From UBA5177 sp002413265 (GTDB taxonomy: Bacteria; Chloroflexota; UBA5177), in NCBI GenBank assembly GCA_036752825.1, contig DAIORV010000145.1:1-5468 (forward strand): 5,468 nt of DNA. Reading direction: 5' to 3'. A model generated the notes under the pieces. The model was not told the origin of the DNA and made no database searches. It worked only from the letters and a program-made list of their open reading frames with translations. A program made the translations under genes and the position numbers. This document shows, in pieces, positions 1-5,468 of the stretch. Each line of letters opens with the position of its first letter. Positions within the stretch are counted from its first letter, which is position 1.

Positions 1-395
1 CGTACGATTTCCTCTGGGTCATGCGGTTCCGTGGCGCAGTTCGCGAGAATCACCATCTTGTCGCCGTAAGCCTTGTAGCCATTGGCAATGCCGGGTGGTA
101 TTTGTACCAGGCAGTAGTTATCCTCGCCGATGAAGACCTCCTGGAGCTGACCTTTGCTCGGAGAATCAGCACGCCGATCGTAGAGGACGAGCTTGGCGCG
201 CCCAGCGATGACTGCGTTGTTGACGGTCATGGAGCGGTGCACGTGCCAGGCCTTGATCGTGCCGGGCCAGGCGCACGAGAAGTAGATTTCGCCGAACCGG
301 ATGAAGTGCGCATCGGTTGCCTTGAGCATATGCATGATTTTGCCGCGCTCATCCACGATCTGCCGTAGTGGTATGATCCGGACGCCGTCGATCAT
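1..395 (-). CDS. RmlC-like cupin sugar epimerase (dTDP-4-dehydrorhamnose 3,5-epimerase family), partial at the C-terminus
   Basis: I translated 131 complete codons by hand from the ATG at 393-395; the frame stays open to the left edge, so the C-terminus is missing. The start overlaps the stop of the upstream epimerase gene by 4 bp (ATGA, 392-395), with a modest AAAGG site at 406-410. The protein looks like the cupin fold of RmlC, whose classical members epimerise C3 and C5 of a 4-keto NDP-sugar in the cytosol. Visible landmarks are DERGK (15-19), IKAWHVH (47-53) with H51 at the place of the catalytic base, KLVLYD (68-73), PPGIANGYK (100-108) and NCATEPHD (119-126). It differs from classical RmlC: the usual GLHYQ motif is replaced by AWHVH, and the lysine of the following GKL motif appears as asparagine (about residue 60). 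It therefore belongs to the side branch often found next to SDR epimerases in polysaccharide clusters. The family is clear; the substrate is unknown. Confidence 0.85.
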   Translation of the reverse strand, partial: MIDGVRIIPLRQIVDERGKIMHMLKATDAHFIRFGEIYFSCAWPGTIKAWHVHRSMTVNNAVIAGRAKLVLYDRRADSPSKGQLQEVFIGEDNYCLVQIPPGIANGYKAYGDKMVILANCATEPHDPEEIV

Positions 396-1447
396 CGTGC
401 ATATGCCTTTCGCTCTTCCCAGCCAAGGGAGTTGTCCAACCGGCCGGTTTCCAGGAGATGGCGCAGCCACCGCAGCCGGGTGTACCGCCTGTCCGTGAAC
501 TGCTCCTGGGTCAGGCCGATGGCGTTGAACGCGGAGTATAGCTCGTGCGCGCCGGCTGTCGGCGACCACTGGAACTTGAAACTGGGGAAGGTACGGGCGA
601 ACTTGCCGAAATCCGTCTTGTAAGTGCGCTGGTCGGCACCGGGTTGGGCCGCCACCTCGAGCTGACAGCCAGGCACGGTGCGCACGGTGATCTCCGCCAG
701 CTCGATAATCTGGTGGTTCACGTTGTCGGCGCCGACGTTGAAGGCTTGGTTATGCACCGCCTCCGCGGGCGCCTCCAGAACGGCCTTGAACGCCCGGGCC
801 ACGTCCTGGACGTGCACCACCGGGCGCCAGGGCTTGCCGTCGCTGTAAACCGTGACGCGACCGGAGGTCACGGCGGACCCGATCAAGTCGTTGAAGACGG
901 TATCGAAGCGCATGCGCGGTGACAAGCCATAGATGGTGCCATTGCGCAGGTACGTGGGCGAGAATCCGTCACCCGCCAGCTTTGCGATCTCTCGTTCGGA
1001 CTCGACCTTTGATCGCGCATAGGTAGTTTTCGGATCCAGCGGTGAGTCCTCGTTGACCACACCCGCCTCTGACATTCCATACATGATGCATGAGGACGAA
1101 AAGAGGAACCGCTTCACACCGGCTGCCTTGGCCGCCTCAGCCAGCCGCACCGACGCCCGCAGGTTGATGTCGCGAGTCCATCCGTCATTGAGGTTACCGA
1201 TCGGATCGTTGCTCAATGCTGCCAGGTGTATAACGGCATAGATATTCTGGAGATCGTCCGGCTCAACGTCGCGAACGTCCTTGCGAAGGGACACCGGCTC
1301 GCATGGGGCGGCCACGAGGGTGCATTCGCGGAAGTAGCCAGTGTCCAGGCCAATCACTTCGTAGCCCGCGTTCATCAGGTATGGGGCCATTACGGAGCCG
1401 ATGTAGCCATTGTGCCCGGTCATCAAGATGCGTCTCGAATCTGTCAT
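392..1447 (-). CDS. NAD-dependent epimerase/dehydratase (extended SDR), nucleotide-sugar modifying
   Basis: The 351-residue protein has the size and layout of extended short-chain dehydrogenases that oxidise, epimerise or dehydrate nucleotide sugars. The N-terminal Rossmann motif TGHNGYIG spans 10-17, and Asp35 at the end of the second strand favours NAD over NADP. HLAALS (74-79), Ser119, and Tyr143-x3-Lys147 (YARSK) form the usual SDR core. WRPVVHVQDVARA (207-219) and FNVG (236-239) lie in the substrate-binding half. The start is placed at the ATG at 1445-1447 because GGAGG at 1456-1460 sits 8 nt upstream and the preceding gene stops 4 bp before it. A longer in-frame reading, including an ATG 8 codons upstream, would overlap that gene. 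It is followed by the cupin with a 4-bp overlap, and this SDR type often pairs with RmlC-like cupins. A cysteine (C120) directly follows the catalytic serine. The exact reaction cannot be assigned; it could be a 4-epimerase, a 4-reductase or an epimerase of another position. Confidence 0.9.
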   Translation of the reverse strand: MTDSRRILMTGHNGYIGSVMAPYLMNAGYEVIGLDTGYFRECTLVAAPCEPVSLRKDVRDVEPDDLQNIYAVIHLAALSNDPIGNLNDGWTRDINLRASVRLAEAAKAAGVKRFLFSSSCIMYGMSEAGVVNEDSPLDPKTTYARSKVESEREIAKLAGDGFSPTYLRNGTIYGLSPRMRFDTVFNDLIGSAVTSGRVTVYSDGKPWRPVVHVQDVARAFKAVLEAPAEAVHNQAFNVGADNVNHQIIELAEITVRTVPGCQLEVAAQPGADQRTYKTDFGKFARTFPSFKFQWSPTAGAHELYSAFNAIGLTQEQFTDRRYTRLRWLRHLLETGRLDNSLGWEERKAYAR

Positions 1448-1451
1448 TGCC

Positions 1452-2693
1452 TCAGCCTCCGTGGTGTCCATTGAGTAACTTGCGGGTGACGTCGAGAAGC
1501 GAGACCTGCCCGGAGACGAGTATCGAGGGACAGCCTGCGGCTTCCGCGGCCTGTGCGTCACGCTCGTCGTCCCCGATAAATGGCGTGCGGGTCAGGTCCA
1601 AGTGTAATTCGCGCTGCGCGCGGAAAAGCATGCCCGGTCTTGGCTTTCGACACTCGCAACCGTCATCCCAGTCGTGAGGGCAATAGTAGACGGCGTCCAG
1701 AGAACCCCCCGCCTGGGCCACGTCCGCCGACATCTGCTCGGTGATCTGCTGCAGCTCCACCTCGGTCATGACGCCGCGACCCACGCCCGCTTGGTTCGAC
1801 ACCACAATGGTCCTGTAACCCGCCTGCTTGAATAACCGTAGGGCCTCCTTTGCCCCAGGAAGCCACTCGAAATCCTCCCACGTGCGGACATAGTGGGCCC
1901 GTTCCGGCCGCTTGTTGAGGACGCCGTCCCGGTCGATGATGACCGCCGGCCGGCGCGCGAGGAAGGCATCGGTCAGCGGCAGACGCTCTAGCGATCCGAC
2001 GCTGTAATAGCGGTGATCCGTTACGTAGGCCAGCAACTGTCCCTGCCTGGCTAGTTGGGGATAGACCGCCTCCTCAAACAGCGCGTCTTCCTCTGGTAAT
2101 AGTTCAAGAACGGACCGCTTAAGGAGCGCATAGCTTATCTCCACCCCGCTCAATCCAGGCGTCGTCCGGCTTCTGTCAAAGATCCGCACGCGTCCATCGT
2201 CGCCGACGACTACGCTATCCTGCGAATAACCATCCCTGTTGCTGTAGATCGTGACCATCGCCGGTACGTTAGCAGCGGAAAATCGCTCCCACATCTTGGG
2301 CATCTGCATCGGCCAATAGTTATCGCAATACATAAGCAGGAAACACGGATCGAGCCGGCCTGCTGCAAGTTGAACCCGGCGCACCGTCAGGTCGTCTGGA
2401 TCCGACACCGAATAGCCGATTTCGACGCCCCACCGGCTGCCATCGCCAAAGTGATCTTGAATCACCTCAGGGAGATAGCCGAGCAGGAGCAAAATGCGAT
2501 TGAACCCCTGTTCCCGCAGCATCTCAACGAGGTATTCCAGGAACGGCTTACCGTGGAACTCTACCATCGGCTTAGGCCGCGTTTCGGTAAGCGGATGCAG
2601 TCGGGTGCCACGTCCACCGGCCAGGATCACCGCTTGGGTGGGGCGCTGCAACGGAGCAGAAACGGGAGTTCTACCGTGTCCCTGTGTGCTCAC
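1452..2693 (-). CDS. Bifunctional sugar-1-phosphate nucleotidyltransferase / D-glycero-D-manno-heptose 1,7-bisphosphate phosphatase (HddC-GmhB-type fusion)
   Basis: This 413-residue protein joins two enzymes. Residues about 20-245 are a sugar nucleotidyltransferase: the NTP-binding loop LAGGRGTRLHPLT (24-36), PKPM (40-43), GKPFLEYL (48-55) and a metal-binding aspartate in YCDNY (D124). This resembles HddC, which makes GDP-heptose from heptose 1-phosphate. Residues about 248-400 are a HAD-IIIA phosphatase like GmhB: nucleophile and acid/base D254-x-D256, S299 in VVSNQAG, a GmhB-type zinc loop C338-x-H340 with C346-x-C348, K350, and the GDD motif at 374-376. GmhB removes the 7-phosphate just before the nucleotidyl transfer, so the fusion covers two successive steps. 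I chose the GTG start at 2691-2693, because AGGAG (2702-2706) lies 8 nt upstream and the gene begins 4 bp after the isomerase stop. An ATG at 2721-2723 is in frame but overlaps the upstream gene and leaves this ribosome site inside the coding region. GDP rather than ADP or CDP is inferred from the neighbouring GDP-mannose epimerase homologue. Confidence 0.9.
   Translation of the reverse strand: MSTQGHGRTPVSAPLQRPTQAVILAGGRGTRLHPLTETRPKPMVEFHGKPFLEYLVEMLREQGFNRILLLLGYLPEVIQDHFGDGSRWGVEIGYSVSDPDDLTVRRVQLAAGRLDPCFLLMYCDNYWPMQMPKMWERFSAANVPAMVTIYSNRDGYSQDSVVVGDDGRVRIFDRSRTTPGLSGVEISYALLKRSVLELLPEEDALFEEAVYPQLARQGQLLAYVTDHRYYSVGSLERLPLTDAFLARRPAVIIDRDGVLNKRPERAHYVRTWEDFEWLPGAKEALRLFKQAGYRTIVVSNQAGVGRGVMTEVELQQITEQMSADVAQAGGSLDAVYYCPHDWDDGCECRKPRPGMLFRAQRELHLDLTRTPFIGDDERDAQAAEAAGCPSILVSGQVSLLDVTRKLLNGHHGG
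1456..1460 (-). promoter_or_regulatory. Ribosome binding site deciding the start of the SDR epimerase gene
   Basis: GGAGG on the minus strand, 8 nt before the ATG at 1445-1447. It lies in the last codons of the upstream fusion gene, arguing for coupled translation and against longer in-frame starts. Confidence 0.7.
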
Positions 2694-2697
2694 GTAG

Positions 2698-3330
2698 CTA
2701 GCTCCTAAGTTGCGGCTCGCCATGGACCAGGCAAGTCGCGATGACGTGACAGAGCAGGGAATGCCCATCCTCGGCCTTGCCACATGCGCCGAGCTCTGTC
2801 GGCAACCACAGACATTCATCCGCCATATGAAGCAGCCGTCCGCCGTCGAAGCCGAGCAGGGCGATGCTGGTGACCCCAGTGGCGGCAGCCAGTTCGACGG
2901 CTCGAATAAGATTGGGCGAGTTGCCGCTTGCCGAGATAACGATCAGCACATCTCCGGGCCGAGCGAAGTTTTCCAGCTGGCCTGCGAAGGCTCGCTCGTA
3001 CCCTTCGTCGTTGGCCAATGCTGTCAGCCACGAGGTGTTATCGGTTAAAGACATCGCCCGGATGAGAGGCCGACCGGAGGCTCTGGCGAACTTGCCGAGA
3101 TCATTGACAAAGTGGGAGGCAGTGGCGGCGCTCCCCCCATTGCCCGCGACATAGATGGTTGCTCCGCGATCGCGGGCGCCCTGTAGCCTCCGGACGACCC
3201 GGTCGATGGCGTCGAGGTCTATCTGGTGCAGCAGGCTTTCAAAGGCCCTCAAGTATGCTGCCGCCGTTTCCTTCGTCGATTGGGGTTTGATGCCCAAGGC
3301 GACCGCGGGATTGCTTGCAACGCGCACCAT
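2698..3330 (-). CDS. gmhA: Phosphoheptose isomerase-like SIS protein (sedoheptulose 7-phosphate isomerase, GmhA-like)
   Basis: The 210-residue protein is a single SIS-domain sugar isomerase, close to the usual 190-200 residues of GmhA plus a short N-terminal extension. GmhA turns sedoheptulose 7-phosphate into D-glycero-D-manno-heptose 7-phosphate, the first step of all nucleotide-heptose pathways. Phosphate-binding motifs are GNGGSAAT (63-70) and SASGNSPN (133-140), and DGG (162-164) follows. The helix SHFVNDLGK (72-80) and the C-terminal AEDGH (186-190) with H195 match the metal and active-site regions. Against the E. coli enzyme as I recall it, His61 and His180 are kept (H73, H195), but Glu65 appears as Asp77 and Gln172 as Glu187. 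The ATG at 3328-3330 has AAGGAG at 3336-3341 with 5-nt spacing. The gene lies 32 bp after the GDP-mannose-epimerase homologue and 4 bp before the HddC-GmhB fusion, which supports a heptose role. Another sugar-phosphate isomerase of the same fold is possible. Confidence 0.85.
   Translation of the reverse strand: MVRVASNPAVALGIKPQSTKETAAAYLRAFESLLHQIDLDAIDRVVRRLQGARDRGATIYVAGNGGSAATASHFVNDLGKFARASGRPLIRAMSLTDNTSWLTALANDEGYERAFAGQLENFARPGDVLIVISASGNSPNLIRAVELAAATGVTSIALLGFDGGRLLHMADECLWLPTELGACGKAEDGHSLLCHVIATCLVHGEPQLRS
2702..2706 (-). promoter_or_regulatory. Ribosome binding site deciding the GTG start of the nucleotidyltransferase-phosphatase fusion
   Basis: The minus strand reads AGGAG here, 8 nt before the GTG at 2691-2693 and just upstream of the isomerase stop codon TAG (2698-2700). 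This favours the GTG over the in-frame ATG at 2721-2723 and suggests translational coupling with the isomerase gene. Confidence 0.7.
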
Positions 3331-3362
3331 AAAATCTCCTTGGCGCTAGCTTCCGTTCGCCC

Positions 3363-4406
3363 TTAGCGGCGTCCCACCAACTGAGGCGTACCGCCGTCCG
3401 CGGTGCCCAGCACTTGTTCGAGAGATCCCTGCGCTCCTCGAGCAGCTCGGACCTGGTCCTCGATCCACGGATAGGTGAGGGCCAGCCCCTCTTCCAGCGT
3501 GGTCTCCGGCTCCCAGCGGAGGACCTGGCGCAGCCGCGTATTATCCGAGTTACGCCCGCGCACGCCTTGGGGACCGGAGACATGCTTCTTCACAATGGTG
3601 ACGCCGGCGATCTCCGCGATCATGTCGGCCAACTCGTTGATCGTCACCATTCGGTCCTGTCCCAGATTCAGGGGCTCATGGTGGTCGGAGCGCATGAGCT
3701 TATAAAGACCGGTGACGCAGTCATCGATGTAACAGAACGAGCGGGTTTGTTCGCCATCGCCCCAAATTTCGATCTCGTGATTGCCGGTCAGCTTGGCGAA
3801 CGCCATTTTCCGGCTTAGTGCCGCGGGCGCCTTCTCACGTCCCCCGTCCCACGTTCCCAGCGGACCGAAAATGTTATGAAAGCGAACAACTCGCGTCTCG
3901 ATGCCATAGTCCTCGCGGTAGTGCATGCAGAGCCGCTCGGTTATCAGCTTTTCCCAGCCGTAGGCATCCTGTGGCTGGGCTGGATAGGCATCGTCTTCCT
4001 TGAGTGGCCTAACGTTGACATCTTCCTGCAAATACTCCGGGTAGATGCAGGCGGACGAGGTATACAGATAGCGGGAGACACCGTTGATGCGAGCGGCATC
4101 TAGTGTATGGAAGTTTATGAGGGTGTTGTTGTGAAGAATTTGCGCGTGGTGCGAAGAGATGAATCCCATGCCGCCCATATCAGCGGCGAGCGCGTACACT
4201 TCCTGAACACCGCGCGTAGCCCGAAGGCAGTTGTCCCAGCGACGCAGATCGAGCAACTCGAATTCATCTGCGTCAGACGAGCAGAATTCCGGATACTTGA
4301 TATCGACGCCTCGTACCCAGTAGCCCCGCTGTTTCAAATACGTGACCAGGTGATGTCCGATGAATCCACCTGCTCCAGTTACGAGAACTTTAGTTGGCTC
4401 TGCCAT
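3363..4406 (-). CDS. GDP-mannose 3,5-epimerase-like extended SDR
   Basis: The 347-residue protein strongly resembles plant-type GDP-mannose 3,5-epimerase, which converts GDP-D-mannose to GDP-L-galactose and GDP-L-gulose using a bound NAD. The Rossmann motif TGAGGFIG is at 10-17, with Asp35 for NAD. Family-specific stretches include AADMGGMGFI (74-83), ARINGVSR (105-112), SSACIYPE (117-124), QDAYGWEK (146-153), RFHNIFGP (175-182), GGREKAPAA (188-196), GDGEQTRSF (216-224) and GVRGRNSDN (281-289). Relative to the Arabidopsis enzyme, catalytic Cys145, Tyr174, Lys178 and Lys217 fall at C120, Y149, K153 and K192, a constant offset of 25. The full active site is therefore present. About 27 residues after 320 are a tail of low complexity that the core enzyme does not need. 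The ATG at 4404-4406 has AAGGAG at 4416-4421 with 9-nt spacing. Because it sits directly before gmhA and the heptose nucleotidyltransferase fusion, the true substrate may be GDP-heptose rather than GDP-mannose; that is inference. Confidence 0.9.
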   Translation of the reverse strand: MAEPTKVLVTGAGGFIGHHLVTYLKQRGYWVRGVDIKYPEFCSSDADEFELLDLRRWDNCLRATRGVQEVYALAADMGGMGFISSHHAQILHNNTLINFHTLDAARINGVSRYLYTSSACIYPEYLQEDVNVRPLKEDDAYPAQPQDAYGWEKLITERLCMHYREDYGIETRVVRFHNIFGPLGTWDGGREKAPAALSRKMAFAKLTGNHEIEIWGDGEQTRSFCYIDDCVTGLYKLMRSDHHEPLNLGQDRMVTINELADMIAEIAGVTIVKKHVSGPQGVRGRNSDNTRLRQVLRWEPETTLEEGLALTYPWIEDQVRAARGAQGSLEQVLGTADGGTPQLVGRR

Positions 4407-4467
4407 GGTGCACCACTCCTTGTTTCTTGGGTTTCAAGCAGTCGATAGCATTGGCTGTCGATCTCTG

Positions 4468-5178
4468 CTAATACGCTCCCTGTTGCGATAGAACGACGAG
4501 CACCGTGTGCGCGATGAGGCGGATATCCACCAAGAGTGACCATTGGCGGATGTATTGGGTATCGAGTGTTTCTTGAACGGCCAGATCACCGTTGCCGCGC
4601 GCCGAGACCTGCCAGAGCCCGGTCAGGCCAGGAGGAACGCTTCGTCTAAGGCTCAGAAACTCAGCGCTGAATTGCTCAAGGTGGTAACGCGGAAATGGCC
4701 GTGGCCCGACGAAGCTCATCTCTCCCCGAAGCACATTCCAGAGCTGGGGCAGCTCGTCCAGGCTCGTTCGACGCAGCAGCTTGCCAACCCCGGGTAGGAT
4801 GCGAGGATCATGCTCAAGCTTGAAGTGCCTCTCCCACTCCTGCCGGGCCTCGGGACAGGCCGCAAGGTGCTCCAGAAGGCGAGCCTCGGCGTCGCGGCAC
4901 ATGGTGCGGAGCTTCCAAACCTTGATGGTCCGGCCACCTAGGCCTTCACGGTCTTGGGCATAGAGGGCAGGGCCGGGACTCACGCGCTTTATCCATAGCG
5001 CAGCGACCAGCACGACGGGCAGGGCGAAGGGGCCAACGAGCCCGACAAGCGCCAGATCCAGAAGACGCTTCAGCCTCCGGCTCCATGAAGCTGACGGCCG
5101 GCCTTGGGCCTCTGCTTCACGCACCCCTCCGATGTTCTCTAACCTGCTACTGTTCGCTGGAAAGAACCCTGGATTCAT
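4468..5178 (-). CDS. Undecaprenyl-phosphate sugar-1-phosphate transferase (monotopic PglC/WbaP-type)
   Basis: The 236-residue protein is a bacterial sugar transferase of the small monotopic class. It moves a hexose-1-phosphate from an NDP-sugar to undecaprenyl phosphate on the inner face of the cytoplasmic membrane and so starts a glycan repeat. A hydrophilic leader of about 34 residues precedes a basic start (RRLKRLL, 34-40) and one hydrophobic segment (about 40-62) with a central proline (P54), which fits the re-entrant membrane helix. The catalytic fold follows: QDREGLGGR (75-83), KVWKLRTM (86-93), the catalytic dyad D141-E142 in SLDELPQLWNVLRGEMS (139-155), VGPRP (157-161) and PGLTGLWQVSARG (183-195). 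The large multi-helix N-terminal domain of WbaP/WcaJ is absent. The ATG overlaps the stop of the upstream GT26 gene by 4 bp, with GGGAGG at 5186-5191 and 7-nt spacing. The sugar transferred cannot be read from the sequence. Confidence 0.93.
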   Translation of the reverse strand: MNPGFFPANSSRLENIGGVREAEAQGRPSASWSRRLKRLLDLALVGLVGPFALPVVLVAALWIKRVSPGPALYAQDREGLGGRTIKVWKLRTMCRDAEARLLEHLAACPEARQEWERHFKLEHDPRILPGVGKLLRRTSLDELPQLWNVLRGEMSFVGPRPFPRYHLEQFSAEFLSLRRSVPPGLTGLWQVSARGNGDLAVQETLDTQYIRQWSLLVDIRLIAHTVLVVLSQQGAY

Positions 5179-5468
5179 GCCTCAGCCTCCCACTTGCGCC
5201 GTTGGCAAAGCTGCAGAGCTAAGAGGACGACGAACCTGGGATTGTTACGCAGATATCGGCGCCAAAGGCGGCGGGGCTCCGTGACAAGCCGGAAGAACCA
5301 CTCCAGACCCAGCCGCTGCATCCAGTGCGGCGCTTGAGCCTTCGCCCCGGCCAGAAAGTCAAAGGCGGCCCCCACCCCGAGCATCACTGCCCCCAGTCGC
5401 CCTCGATGCAAGGCCATCCAGCGCTCCTGTTTGGGACACCCGATGCCCACGAAGATAATCCGCGCCCC
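5175..5468 (-). CDS. WecG/TagA/CpsF-family (GT26) glycosyltransferase, C-terminal part only
   Basis: The open frame enters from the right edge and ends at the TGA at 5175-5177, giving 98 codons of the C-terminal region; the N-terminus and start lie outside the window. The GTG at 5448-5450 is an internal valine, not the start, because the frame continues upstream into RIIFVGIG as in family members. Recognisable GT26 features are GIGCPKQERWM, GVGAAFDFLAG, and the tail PHWMQRLGLEWFFRL followed by EPRRLWRRYLRNNPRF. The tail is basic and amphipathic; in TagA this appendage helps the enzyme dock on the membrane. Known members add the second sugar (ManNAcA in WecG, ManNAc in TagA) to undecaprenyl-diphospho-sugar. 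The 4-bp overlap with the next gene, the phosphosugar transferase that would make such an acceptor, supports consecutive steps. The donor sugar is not predictable. Confidence 0.92.
   Translation of the reverse strand, partial: GARIIFVGIGCPKQERWMALHRGRLGAVMLGVGAAFDFLAGAKAQAPHWMQRLGLEWFFRLVTEPRRLWRRYLRNNPRFVVLLALQLCQRRKWEAEA
5186..5191 (-). promoter_or_regulatory. Ribosome binding site of the phosphosugar transferase gene
   Basis: GGGAGG on the minus strand, 7 nt before the ATG at 5176-5178, inside the 3' end of the GT26 gene. The start and stop overlap as ATGA, so termination and restart are probably linked. Confidence 0.65.

Noticed and set aside
21..368. Plus-strand open frame of 115 codons.
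   Set aside because: It is antisense to the RmlC-like cupin, which has clear family motifs on the minus strand; the plus-strand translation shows no recognisable domain.
1448..1561. N-terminal extension of the SDR gene upstream of the ATG at 1447.
   Set aside because: It overlaps the 3' end of the fusion gene in another frame, and SDRs of this type begin a few residues before the Rossmann glycine motif, as they do with the 1447 start.
2694..2819. N-terminal extension of the nucleotidyltransferase-phosphatase fusion by 42 codons upstream of the GTG.
   Set aside because: It overlaps the isomerase coding sequence, has no domain character, and the good ribosome site at 2702-2706 points to the GTG at 2693.
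3414..3818. Plus-strand open frame of 134 codons, and similar long plus-strand frames at 545-922, 2370-2708 and 4107-4448.
   Set aside because: All lie opposite well-supported minus-strand genes and are expected in GC-rich coding DNA; none shows a family motif.
4442..4461. Imperfect inverted repeat TCGATAGC-ATTG-GCTGTCGA in the 61-bp gap between the phosphosugar transferase and the GDP-mannose-epimerase homologue, considered as a terminator or operator.
   Set aside because: On the transcribed strand the stem has a central mismatch and is not followed by a T run, so it is not a convincing terminator. One weak short palindrome is not enough to call a binding site.
4407..4467. Possible internal promoter (TTGAAA near 4430 on the minus strand).
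   Set aside because: No -10-like hexamer is found about 17 bp downstream; that spacing falls in the ribosome-site region before the ATG.

Overview
This is a GC-rich bacterial window in which every gene lies on the minus strand, so transcription reads from high to low coordinates. Seven genes are packed almost end to end, and both outer genes are cut by the window edges. The content is typical of a cell-surface polysaccharide locus (O-antigen, capsule or exopolysaccharide) that makes and uses nucleotide-activated sugars. The organism cannot be named from the sequence. The GC-rich coding, the close-packed operon with good Shine-Dalgarno sites, and the lipid-linked glycan plus GDP-heptose-type genes suggest a Gram-negative or environmental bacterium with a heptose-containing surface glycan.

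Right part (4468-5468): the C-terminal end of a WecG/TagA/CpsF-family (GT26) glycosyltransferase overlaps by 4 bp a monotopic sugar-1-phosphate transferase of the PglC/WbaP type. These are the usual kinds of enzyme for the first and second membrane steps of building a glycan on undecaprenyl phosphate.

Middle (1452-4406): after the longest gap in the window (61 bp) come a close homologue of GDP-mannose 3,5-epimerase, a GmhA-like sedoheptulose-7-phosphate isomerase, and a fused protein with an N-terminal HddC-like sugar-1-phosphate nucleotidyltransferase and a C-terminal GmhB-like heptose-bisphosphate phosphatase. GmhA, GmhB and HddC are three of the four steps of GDP-D-glycero-alpha-D-manno-heptose synthesis. 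The kinase step (HddA) is not in the window.

Left part (1-1447): an extended short-chain dehydrogenase/epimerase of unassigned specificity overlaps by 4 bp the start of an RmlC-like cupin (dTDP-4-dehydrorhamnose 3,5-epimerase family), which runs off the left edge and is missed by simple start-to-stop ORF calling. My reading, which is inference, is that the operon makes GDP-heptose, remodels it with the epimerase/dehydrogenase/cupin set, and passes sugars to lipid-linked assembly by the phosphosugar transferase and glycosyltransferases.

No RNA genes, CRISPR arrays, mobile elements, convincing promoters or terminators were seen. There is no gene-free stretch over 300 bases; the largest gap is 61 bp. 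Most of the window is ordinary for such a locus. The best leads are the GDP-mannose-epimerase homologue placed among GDP-heptose genes and the atypical metal-site residues in the GmhA-like protein.
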